DNA from: Prorocentrum cordatum | Lineage: Eukaryota; Sar; Dinophyceae; Prorocentrales; Prorocentraceae | Direction of reading: 5' to 3' | NCBI GenBank assembly: GCA_963575745.1 | Contig: CAUYUJ010004302.1 | Location: forward strand, 465,743 to 529,742 | Length of the DNA: 64,000 nucleotides | Shown here: in pieces, positions 10,288 to 18,221 of the stretch | Position numbering within the stretch: the stretch's first letter is position 1 | Layout: each line of letters opens with the position of its first letter | Position numbers and translations under genes: made by a program | The notes under the pieces: model-generated | The model's input: the letters and a program-made list of their open reading frames with translations, nothing else | Database searches by the model: none | Told to the model about the DNA's origin: nothing

Positions 10288-13200
10288 TCAACCACTTCTC
10301 CGTCGCCTCCTGCGTCCCGCATTCCACGGCACCGAAGGCGCTCTGAGCGGGCCAATGGGCGGTGGCTGCCCTTCCCGCCGCAGCTCGGCCAGCCACGTCC
10401 GCAGGCACACGTAGTCGTAGCGCCGCATGCAGTCCGACACGATCCTCTGCGACCGCGTCAGCGTGTGGCGCCACCTGTAGTAGGCCCGCCTCGCGGGCAT
10501 GCCAGTCCCCCAGGCCCGCTCGCAGATCTCCTCGGCCATCTCCTCGGCCGTCCTCCCACGCGCCCGCAGCCTGGTGGCGAAGCGCGGCTGGGACAGGATC
10601 TGCGTGACGTAGCCGACGCAGTGGTCGAGCCACTCGCTGTGGCACTCCATCGTCTCGCCGACCTCGGGAGCCTGGGTCCAGTACCGCGCCCATCCAGCGA
10701 CCTGCAGCTCAAGCCTGGGCGCGACGCTGCGCCTCGGCTGCGCTGGCTCAGGCCGAGCCACCGCAACTCTGCCAGCACTCAGGGCGGGGCCGCACACACG
10801 GTCGGCACTTGCAGGTCCCCTGCCACCCCTGGTGCTGGCCATGCACATGCCGTCGCGGTCCGCGTCGCTTCCTGGGCTCAGGGCGGGGCCGCACTCACGC
10901 ACGCACATTGCAGGTCCCCTGCCACCCCTGGCCCAGGCCGTAATCCGTCGCCGCTCGGGGTGGGTGCTGGTGCTCAGGGCGGGGCCGCACTCAGGACCGC
11001 AGACTGCAGGTCCCCTGCCACCCCTGGCACCAGCCGTAGCTGCACGCGGACACGCCCCCCCAGAAGCCAGCTGCGGCTGCCGCTGGTCCTCCTCAGGCGA
11101 CGCCGCTTCCAGAGACCCGCTGCCAGTGCCCAGGGCGGGGCCGCACACAGGACTGCACTTTGCAGGTCCCCTGCCACCCCTGGCGCTGGCCATACCCTTG
11201 CCGTCGCGGTCCTCGTCGCATCCTGGGCTCAGGGCGGGGCCGCACTCACGCACGCACATTGCAGGTCCCCTGCCACCCCTGGCCCAGGCCGTAAATCGTC
11301 GCCGCACGCGGTGGGCCTGGCTGCCGTCGCCGCCAGTGCCCAAGGTGGGGCCGCACTCAGGGTCGCGGCTTGCAGGCCTCCTGCCACCCTTGTCACTGGC
11401 CATGCCTGGCAGCGCCCGCTGCGAGTTGTCAGACCTGCCAGCACTCAGGGCGGGGCCGCACTCGCGACCGCACTTTGCAGGTCCCCTGCCACCCCTGGTG
11501 CTGGCCATATCGGTAGTCGAGAACGGCTGCGGCGGGCTGCTCATGTCCTGAGGGCTGGTCACGGCGCCCTCCAGGTGGTCCGTGGTCAGCGTCACCTCGT
11601 GTGCCAGGTCACACCTCAAGGGCGCAGGCAGCCGCGACGGCCCCGCCGCCAGACAGGCATCGACCACCCCCACGTCTGGGGCAGCTGGCGGCGGCTGGAG
11701 CGTCACCAGTCCAGTGGTGCCCCCGTCGGGGCATTGGTGCGCTCCATAGGCCGAGGGCAAGCTGCCGTCGGCCATGTCTCCCTCATCACGCTGCGCGCCG
11801 CTGGCGGCTGCTGGACCACGTTCGGCTAGCAGATGCTGCTGCCTTCGCTGCATCCGTTCCAGGAGCTCCTGCCGTCGCACCCGCCAAGCAGGCTTCTTGG
11901 TCTGGACTGCGTCGGACCCTCCAGCCCCTGCAGGCACCTCGCGCGTCTCGTGGTCCTGGCCAGGCCTGGTCGCCTCGCCCTGTTCCTTCTGCGCGTGCCT
12001 GCCGCTTGGCCGCTCTGCAGCGCCGTCGCCCCCAGAGGCCATGTCGCCCGCGGCCGCGCTGGCCGCCGCTGTGGCCCATGTTCTGGGGCCGTCTGGAGCC
12101 TCGCCTGCACCTCCCCAAGTGAGCACCTTTCCTGTCTTGGGGTGCAGCCCTTGGCTGAGCTTCTTGAGCCGCGCCCTGAGGTTGGACAGGTAGGTGCGCT
12201 GGTTCTTGCCCTCGGCGCTGGGCGGGCCAGCGCAGGGCGCAGCCAGGGCCAGTGAGGAGCCTGTCGCCGCCCACGCCACGCATACCTCGCAGTAGATGGT
12301 GGGCCCTGCGCGCCTCAGCCTGTGCCCCTGCATCTCGATGGTGCCGTCCCCTGAGCCCCAGGGGGCAGGCTCGGCTGGCCTGGGCCCCGCATCTTCGGGG
12401 CACGCCGCTCGCTCGATCGCCTGCATAGCGAACTCGCCCGCCTCCGAGACCACAATGGGCTGCGCGCCGACGTGCGCGATGATGGCCTCGGCCCGCAGCG
12501 CGGTGTACTGGCTGGCCTCGCAAGCTGAACGCGCGAACTGCGTCCATGTGGGCCCCGTCTGCCCGCTGGTCTGCCTGCAGCAAGCGCGGCACAGCACCAC
12601 CGCCGTCCCGTTCAGGCGAACCAGGGAGTGGCTGATCACAGTCGCCGCCTGCACCTTGGGCACCTTTGGCGGGCGGGCTGTCTGCTCGGGCGCATCCCAG
12701 CGGCCTGCGTGCATCGTCCTCTGCATCGCCCAGCCGACGTACTTTGCCAGGCTCTTGTAGTGTTGCAGCTCGATGTTGTAGAACTCCTCGTACACCTTCG
12801 ACACGGTGTGCTGCATGGCTCCTTGCCGAGCGAACCAGTCGGCCCACATGTTGCCAGAGTACAGCAGCGGGTGGAGGCCTCGGTCCAAGTACGCATCCAT
12901 GTCCTGATGCGCGGGGATCCATCTCACTTCAGGCCGCGCTGGCTGGGCACGAATCCGTCTCCACACTGTGGCATGTGCCGCTCGCGCCTCCTCTAGCTCC
13001 TGCCCCCAGTGGCTGCATTCCTTCTCCATCGACAGGAGGTCGGTGAAGACGAACTCGAGCTGCGGCCCCGCGAGCCGCAATGCCTGCAGCAGCGCGTGCC
13101 TCTCCGCGCGCCCGACCGTCTGGGGCGGCCCTGGCAGCGCCCCGAACGCCGCCCGAACAGGCAGTCCCTGGAGGGAAAGCTGCACGAAGGCCCATCCGCA

Positions 13201-16200
13201 GCGCCTCAGCTCGGGCATGCTGGACGCGAAGCCTGAGCCATCGGTGAAGACGGCGTTGCTGCAGGAAGCCGTGTCCGCCCCTTGGCTAGGCCAGCAGCCC
13301 CAGAACTTCACCTCGGCCTGCTCCGCGGCGGGCGGCACGAATGGCGGCATGCAGGGCAAGCACATTTGGAAGTCGGCGCTCTCGAAGCTGCCGCCCTCCT
13401 GCAGGCCTTTGTCGCACATGAAGGTGCGGATGGCCTGCATCGGCTCGGGCGGCAGCTGCTCGTCCTGCTCCTCCTCTGTGAGCGGCTGCACGAGTACCTC
13501 GCAGCCGAAAAATCTGTGCCCAGGCGAGTCGGACGGATGTCCGCAGGCCCTGCAATTCGGCGCCGCCGCCAGCCCAAGGTCGTGCTGGGCCTGTTGCGTC
13601 CAGGCCACCGTCGCCCAGTGGTGACGCAGGCTGGTGGCCGACGGGCCCTCCGCCAAAGCCGCGCGCCCGTCGCCCACGCAGAGCCGCATGGCCCGCACCC
13701 AAGGCTTGACCTCGCCGTGCTGGCGGTGGTGCGCCGCGATCTGCCTCGCCTGCCAGCGTTGCACGCCGCCGGTCAGATGCATCCTGACGTCCTTCGGGCA
13801 CGTGGTGAGGAGGTTGATCGCCGTATCCTGGTCGGTGACCAGGGTCGTGCTGGAGTACATGTGCCATCCGATGCGCCAGAGCGTCAGCGTGACGGAGGCG
13901 ATGGGACCGCGAGCCCCTGCCCAGGACGGGCGCCCCACGAGCCGCTCCGTGACCTTGGCCCAGGCCCTGTGGAGCCTAGCCAGGGAGGTGCGTTGTTCCC
14001 AGATCCAGCTGGCGTATCGGCAAACGATGTCGCAGGTGGCGCCGTAGATGGGGTCGTACTCGCGCGCCTTCTGCGTGGCTAAATACACCGTGACGCTCGA
14101 TGCACCTGGCCGAGCCCCTGCAAGCCTGCCAGCCTCGGCCCTCAGCACCTGCAGCGTATCGTCGGTGAGCCCTGACACCCCAGCACCGTGCGCCGCACTC
14201 GGCATGAGGCCCGTCTTCCACAGGCAGGTAGCGCGCCTGCCCACTGCCCCTCTGAAAGCTGCCAACTTGCCGCGCCGCTCCTTGAGCTGCCGCACCCGCT
14301 TTGCCGTCTGGAGCCTAGCGATTCTGCGCCCGCCCAGATCGTGCCCCAGGTTGCGGGCCCAGCGCATCTTGGTCAGCTTGCGGGCCGCCGCGTGTCGGGC
14401 ACACTCGCGAGCAGCCGCGTCCGATGAGACCAAGTAGCCCGACTTGGTGTGCTGCACGACAATGCCTCGCTCTTGGGCGCCCTCTCGGAACCTGGTGGTG
14501 GCCGCCCAAAGCACGCCCAGTTGCGAGAGCCGCCTCCCGCGCCACTGCAAGGTGACGTCGTCGATGAGGGCCCTCGGGGTGACGCCTGCATCTCGCACCT
14601 GCTCGAGCAGCCTGAACATGAGCAAGGTGACCATGGCACAGGCGTGAGTGCATCCTGCGAGCACGCCCTGATGTGACACGACCGCGTAGGACACCGAGCC
14701 GAAAGCTTGCAGCCGCCTCGGCTGCCTGTATAGCTCAATCAACATCCAGACCAACCGCAGCGGCATGCCCAGCAGCCGCGCCTCGATGAGTAGCCACTCG
14801 GGCTTAATCGTCCCAAAGAACTTCCAGGCGTCCAGCATGACGATGACGACGTGCTCGTCCAGGCAGTCCGATACCTCCGTCTCAAGGTTGAGGTCGAAGG
14901 CGGAGTCGGAGGACGATCTGCCGCCGCCCATGCCCCAAATGCTGGCATTGGGGTGCGCCGTCAGCCACGCCTTGGACGTCGAGGCACGAGCCCTCGACCA
15001 CCATCGGATTAACGAGTGCATCAGCGTGATCAGCCTGCAGCCGCCAGAGGCCTTGGGGATGCGGCACATAGCGTGCCACAGCCTTTCGCTGGGCCAAGCC
15101 CCCAGCGCCTCGCACTTCATGAAGAGCTGGCCGCAGGTGTAAACGCCGTCGTCCGTGAGAAAGGTGAGCGCGCGCATGCCGATCTGCGCTGGGCCGAGCG
15201 CCGTGGTGGTGGGGAAGCTGCAGGCGGCCCGCTGCAGCGCCTCCACGGTGAGGTCTTCGAGGTCGTCCCATTCGTCGAAGTCAGCTGGCCTTTCCAGCGC
15301 CTCGAGCTTGTGGCACGACCAGACGTCCTCCCAGGCCTTCATCTCCCGGTCGCAGATCAGGTGCTGGCTGGCGACCTGCTGCTGCGGGACGAAGGTCTGG
15401 GCGAGCCGTCCAGTGGTGAGCTCGGTGTGGGTGCCCTGCCATTGCGCCAGCACCTCCTGCATCGCCCGCAGCTTGGTGAAGCGGTGCGCCTTGCCAGCGC
15501 CGTTCCGCAGGCTGTCGTTGGCCCACTGGATCCAGCTCTGCTGCCTGACCTTGAGCGCGTCCGCGTGGGCGTCCTTGGCGAACTGGACGATGCGGCCCGC
15601 CTGCTCCAGGAAGTCGGTGTTGCCGATCACGCGAAAGCCCTGCTCGAAGAAGGACCTCACCCAATGCGGGAGCAGTGCTAGCGTCTTCTTGCTGTCCATA
15701 ACCACGCGCCCATACTCCAAAGCCCTCACGACGAAGTCCGCCAGCTCGTGGTACTGCTCAGGGACAAGGGAGCACTGCAGGCTGGCGGTTTGCAGCCTCC
15801 TGCTGGCCTTCGCGAGGAACGCGCTGACCCCCATGAAGTGACGCGCCCATCGGCCCGCGACCTTGGCCGCGATGACATCAGGCCCCAATCGGACACGCTG
15901 CCCTTGCGGCTTCCACTTGACTGGCGCCAGCTTGGTCGCAATGGGCCCCGCACGTCCTTCGAACCGCCTGCGCGCTTCGCCAACCTGGTCGTAGCGGTCC
16001 AACAGCTCCTGCTCCAAGGTGCTGACGACGGCGTCCCAGGCTGCTGGCAGCTCCTCGGCGCTGGTTGTGGCGCGCACCTGGGCCAAAGTGGGCGCCCAGT
16101 CCTCGACACCGCGGCTGCAGCCGATGGGCGGCACCGCTGGAATCGCCCTGGGGGCGATCGGGATCCTCACGCGCATGTCCAGGTCGGCGGCACGCAGCTC

Positions 16201-16899
16201 CATGTTGACAGGGAGGTGCGGGGAGGTGATGCCCAACTCATCCACTCTCGGAGCCGAGATGCGGCTGGCCAGGTTTGCACCGACCAGAAAGTAGTCCAGC
16301 ACCGAGCCGCTGCCCGCCTGTGGGCGGCAGGTGTCGGCCGACGGCGCTAGCCAGAGGCCCCCCGCCTTTTCCAACTGCGCCAGGGGCAGGCAGCTGGGAG
16401 GCCCATTGAAGTCGCCGCCGACGATCCAATCGATGCCCGAGGCCGTGAGCTTCGTGAGGTAGCGAGTGAGCGCGCCGAAGATGCTTCGGTTCACGTCGTT
16501 CATGCCAACGCTGTCGACCAGGTAGGCCGACACGAAGACAATGCCGCCACGGACTCCCCAGTGCACGTGGGCGGCCACCAGTCGCCCTGGCCACAGTGTC
16601 GCCGAGGGCAGCAGCGGCGGGGCCGTGACGGGGATGTTCTTGCGGGCCAAGACCGCGACGCCGCCCGTAGTGCCCTCCGCGGAGGTGGGGCCTGCCACTG
16701 CTGGCGCCCAGATGCCCGCGAACCCGTGATCCAGCACCTCGTGCTGCAGGTCGGCGAGCTTCGCCTCGTCCCGTCGGTGATGCTCCTGGACGAGAACGAC
16801 GTGCGACTCGAGGGTCTCTAGGCACGGCGCCAATGAACCCCAGGAAGTCACGTTGCTGGTAGTGATAGTGCCTTTCGCCATCGCAAGTGTGCAGGACAT
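10288..16899 (-). CDS. E1 ORF2: endonuclease - reverse transcriptase - RNase H polyprotein with long repeat-bearing C-terminus
   Basis: Product of about 2,200 aa for target-primed reverse transcription. The AP-type endonuclease follows the start (VQEHHRRDE; GGDFNGPP near 16420), but the usual S-D-H triad reads S-P-H. A linker with QSW and HRFTKL precedes the RT. RT motifs: LDAWKFF (A, near 14830), GVLAGCTHA (B, near 14650) and LIDDV (C, near 14560). RNase H has TDGSG (near 13240), E in AERHALL, D in FTDLLSM and D in NMWADW (near 12840). Two Cys pairs follow (CRACC near 12590, CEVC near 12285), then about 600 aa containing seven GGRGPA repeats. ATG 16899 lies 13 nt after the ORF1 stop; a second Met is at 16881. 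Most LINE ORF2 proteins are roughly half this length. Host role: none, selfish element. Confidence 0.9.
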   Translation of the reverse strand: MSCTLAMAKGTITTSNVTSWGSLAPCLETLESHVVLVQEHHRRDEAKLADLQHEVLDHGFAGIWAPAVAGPTSAEGTTGGVAVLARKNIPVTAPPLLPSATLWPGRLVAAHVHWGVRGGIVFVSAYLVDSVGMNDVNRSIFGALTRYLTKLTASGIDWIVGGDFNGPPSCLPLAQLEKAGGLWLAPSADTCRPQAGSGSVLDYFLVGANLASRISAPRVDELGITSPHLPVNMELRAADLDMRVRIPIAPRAIPAVPPIGCSRGVEDWAPTLAQVRATTSAEELPAAWDAVVSTLEQELLDRYDQVGEARRRFEGRAGPIATKLAPVKWKPQGQRVRLGPDVIAAKVAGRWARHFMGVSAFLAKASRRLQTASLQCSLVPEQYHELADFVVRALEYGRVVMDSKKTLALLPHWVRSFFEQGFRVIGNTDFLEQAGRIVQFAKDAHADALKVRQQSWIQWANDSLRNGAGKAHRFTKLRAMQEVLAQWQGTHTELTTGRLAQTFVPQQQVASQHLICDREMKAWEDVWSCHKLEALERPADFDEWDDLEDLTVEALQRAACSFPTTTALGPAQIGMRALTFLTDDGVYTCGQLFMKCEALGAWPSERLWHAMCRIPKASGGCRLITLMHSLIRWWSRARASTSKAWLTAHPNASIWGMGGGRSSSDSAFDLNLETEVSDCLDEHVVIVMLDAWKFFGTIKPEWLLIEARLLGMPLRLVWMLIELYRQPRRLQAFGSVSYAVVSHQGVLAGCTHACAMVTLLMFRLLEQVRDAGVTPRALIDDVTLQWRGRRLSQLGVLWAATTRFREGAQERGIVVQHTKSGYLVSSDAAARECARHAAARKLTKMRWARNLGHDLGGRRIARLQTAKRVRQLKERRGKLAAFRGAVGRRATCLWKTGLMPSAAHGAGVSGLTDDTLQVLRAEAGRLAGARPGASSVTVYLATQKAREYDPIYGATCDIVCRYASWIWEQRTSLARLHRAWAKVTERLVGRPSWAGARGPIASVTLTLWRIGWHMYSSTTLVTDQDTAINLLTTCPKDVRMHLTGGVQRWQARQIAAHHRQHGEVKPWVRAMRLCVGDGRAALAEGPSATSLRHHWATVAWTQQAQHDLGLAAAPNCRACGHPSDSPGHRFFGCEVLVQPLTEEEQDEQLPPEPMQAIRTFMCDKGLQEGGSFESADFQMCLPCMPPFVPPAAEQAEVKFWGCWPSQGADTASCSNAVFTDGSGFASSMPELRRCGWAFVQLSLQGLPVRAAFGALPGPPQTVGRAERHALLQALRLAGPQLEFVFTDLLSMEKECSHWGQELEEARAAHATVWRRIRAQPARPEVRWIPAHQDMDAYLDRGLHPLLYSGNMWADWFARQGAMQHTVSKVYEEFYNIELQHYKSLAKYVGWAMQRTMHAGRWDAPEQTARPPKVPKVQAATVISHSLVRLNGTAVVLCRACCRQTSGQTGPTWTQFARSACEASQYTALRAEAIIAHVGAQPIVVSEAGEFAMQAIERAACPEDAGPRPAEPAPWGSGDGTIEMQGHRLRRAGPTIYCEVCVAWAATGSSLALAAPCAGPPSAEGKNQRTYLSNLRARLKKLSQGLHPKTGKVLTWGGAGEAPDGPRTWATAAASAAAGDMASGGDGAAERPSGRHAQKEQGEATRPGQDHETREVPAGAGGSDAVQTKKPAWRVRRQELLERMQRRQQHLLAERGPAAASGAQRDEGDMADGSLPSAYGAHQCPDGGTTGLVTLQPPPAAPDVGVVDACLAAGPSRLPAPLRCDLAHEVTLTTDHLEGAVTSPQDMSSPPQPFSTTDMASTRGGRGPAKCGRECGPALSAGRSDNSQRALPGMASDKGGRRPASRDPECGPTLGTGGDGSQAHRVRRRFTAWARGGRGPAMCVRECGPALSPGCDEDRDGKGMASARGGRGPAKCSPVCGPALGTGSGSLEAASPEEDQRQPQLASGGACPRAATAGARGGRGPAVCGPECGPALSTSTHPERRRITAWARGGRGPAMCVRECGPALSPGSDADRDGMCMASTRGGRGPASADRVCGPALSAGRVAVARPEPAQPRRSVAPRLELQVAGWARYWTQAPEVGETMECHSEWLDHCVGYVTQILSQPRFATRLRARGRTAEEMAEEICERAWGTGMPARRAYYRWRHTLTRSQRIVSDCMRRYDYVCLRTWLAELRREGQPPPIGPLRAPSVPWNAGRRRRRRSG
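10772..11509 (-). repeat. seven coding repeats (GGRGPAxC...CGPAL) at the C-terminus of E1 ORF2
   Basis: Seven spaced copies of a roughly 20-aa module, ARGGRGPAxCxxECGPALS, separated by 10-30 variable residues. Copies three and six are almost identical. On the RNA each module contains GCAGG-loop-CCTGC. In copy two the loop changes from GGA to AGG while both stem arms are kept. Whether selection acts on the protein (Cys pair, Gly/Arg) or on the RNA hairpin is open. Confidence 0.85.
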
Positions 16900-16912
16900 C
16901 GCGATGATGAGC

Positions 16913-18000
16913 TTAGTAAGGATTGAAGCCCCTGACGGCCAGCTCCGTGGCGCGCGCCAGCATGGCGTCGCTGGTCTCCTCTGCTGGCCCTGGTGAGAAC
17001 GCCGCCATGGTCTGCCGCAGCTTCTCGGGCTCCATCGCGGCGGGATCCCAGCGCGGCGCTGCGGCTGCAGGGGCGGCGCCGCCTGCAGTGCCTGCGCCAT
17101 GCGCGGCGGCGGCGGCGTCGTCTCCCTCGACGGACGCTGCAGGGGTGCGAGGGGCGCTCGCTGCCTCCGTGGCGGCGGCCCGCTCGCGCTGCCGCCGCAG
17201 CATGAGCTCCTGGAGGGGCCCGCCGAGCGCCGAGGCCAGCCGCTGCGGCAAATCGCCCGCGGTCTGCATGGTGTCGTCGGGGTGAGCGGCCAGCGCACCG
17301 CTGAGAGCCTGCGCCAGGTCGCCGAGGGTGAGGCCGCCCGTGTTCTTGATGACGTCGTGCTCCATGGACTGCCCAGGCGGACGATCCTCTGGCGCGACTG
17401 GGACCTGCTGCTGGAGTGCCGACTGCTCCGCCTGGAGGGCCACCTGCTGCGCCTTGAGCTCTCTGCCAGATTCTTCTGCCTGTGGGCCAGCGCCTGCGCC
17501 CGCGCGTGGAGCGGCTTGGCGGCGAAGAGCCTGTCCTTGGCGGCGGCGAGCCTGCGCTTGAGATCCTCCCGCGGGCCCGTGGCCCAGTCGTGCTGCACGT
17601 CCTTGAGCGTGGCCAGGCCTGCCTCGCACACCTTGATCTCGCTCGCAGCCGAGGCGTCCTCGCCTGACTTGCCGTCGTCCACGTGCATGGCCGCGGCCCC
17701 GCCCTGGTCGGACTCCTGCGTACGAAGCTTCTTCCTGGCAGCGTCGAGCTCCGCCCGCATGGCCGCGAGCTCGCCCTCGAGCTTGCCCTCGGCCGTCCAC
17801 GGGGCCCGCTTCTTGCCCTTGGCTGGGGCCCGCATCGAGGGCTCCTTCGGCGGCACAGGCCCGCCGTACACGTCCTTCTTGTGGAGCCTGCACCCTTGGC
17901 ACTTGAGCGAGGTCCCGAAGTTGATGAGCGGCTTGCCGCGCTTCGTCGTACAGCTCCTGCAAGCCCAGTCCTGGCGTTCCTTGCGGCCGGCGCCAGCCAT
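16913..18000 (-). CDS. E1 ORF1: zinc-ribbon plus coiled-coil protein, broken by one frameshift
   Basis: Starts MAGAGRKERQ at 18000 with a CRSC ... CQGC ribbon at residues 14-37, then an Ala/Lys/Glu-rich helical region. Near 17465 the sensible reading changes frame: after AHRQKNLAES the protein-like text continues in the frame that reads ELKAQQVALQAEQ and ends RGFNPY-stop at 16913. Comparison with E3 ORF1 supports this (E1 KPLHARAQALAHRQKN against E3 KPSLSRHTALGHKLQRSN, then QQ/coiled coil in both). The apparent continuous 2,570-codon frame arises because the unshifted frame has no stop before ORF2. Presumed role: RNA binding and particle assembly, by analogy with other LINE ORF1 proteins. Confidence 0.75.
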
Positions 18001-18034
18001 GGTGCTGCAGTCTGCACTTGGGATCGAGAAGGGG

Positions 18035-18107
18035 CTGTCGGGCTCAAGAGCCCTGGCACAGGCCGCGGACTAGCGGTATCCACTTGTTCCCCTGTGGAAC
18101 TAGGCAT
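18035..18107 (-). promoter_or_regulatory. conserved 5' leader of E1 with two hairpins and an upstream ATG
   Basis: Directly after the spliced leader comes ATG, then AGTTCCACAGGGGAACAAGT and GGATACCGCTAGTCCGCGG. Nearly the same sequence follows the leader of E2 at 57273-57344, although the proteins differ. Two hairpins: GTTCC...GGAAC (18086-18100) and GGGCTC-TT-GAGCCC (18040-18053). The second reads GGGCTG-TT-CAGCCC in E2, a paired change. The ATG opens an upstream frame beginning MPSSTGEQVDTASPR that is not in the ORF1 frame. Confidence 0.8.
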
Positions 18108-18129
18108 CTTGAGCCAAAATGGCTACGGT
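18108..18129 (-). other. dinoflagellate spliced leader (DinoSL) sequence, complete, at the 5' end of E1
   Basis: The sense strand reads A, then CCGTAGCCATTTTGG, then CTCAAG: all 22 nt of the leader added to nuclear mRNAs by trans-splicing. The next base outward begins the target duplication. It is followed by ATG, not GT, so this is a copied mature mRNA end and not an SL RNA gene. Confidence 0.97.
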
Positions 18130-18210
18130 GAGGATCAGGAGGAGGAGGAGGAGGAGGAGCAGGAGGAGGAGGAGGAGGAGGAGCAGGAGGAGGAGGAGGA
18201 GGATGAGCAG
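18130..18210. repeat. (GGA)n tract at the 5' side of LINE E1
   Basis: Begins with the 15-bp target duplicate GAGGATCAGGAGGAG (18130-18144), then continues GGA/GCA. On the E1 sense strand it is a (TCC)n polypyrimidine tract immediately upstream of the leader. Confidence 0.9.
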
Positions 18211-18221
18211 GAGCAGGAGTG

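Larger units (their letters stand above)
10048..18129 (-). mobile_element. LINE E1: full-length non-LTR retrotransposon inserted in (GGA)n/(TCC)n
   Basis: The element is about 8.1 kb, bounded by a 15-bp direct repeat. Its 5' end is a complete dinoflagellate spliced leader, followed by a conserved leader, ORF1, ORF2 and a 3' tail of about 240 nt. The tail carries two short tandem repeats (CGTCGCGTCGGCCAGGCCAA twice at 10071-10110, and GAGAGCAGCG twice at 10045-10064 on +) and no poly(A). ORF2 is intact over its whole length and the target duplication is perfect, so the insertion looks recent. ORF1 carries one frameshift. It is the same family as E3. Confidence 0.93.

Noticed and set aside
10159-11829. 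556-codon open frame on + opposite E1 ORF2
   Set aside because: Its repeats are the antisense of the GGRGPA modules. GC-rich coding DNA with biased codons keeps the opposite strand open; no protein features of its own.
16848-18107. 419-codon frame starting directly after the E1 spliced leader as the true ORF1
   Set aside because: Beyond the first 15 or so residues it is Arg/Ser/Pro/Ala-rich text out of phase with the zinc ribbon and coiled coil. Treated as an upstream ATG.
18108-18129. SL RNA gene
   Set aside because: An SL RNA gene would have GT directly after the leader and an Sm-like site. Here ATG and the LINE leader follow.
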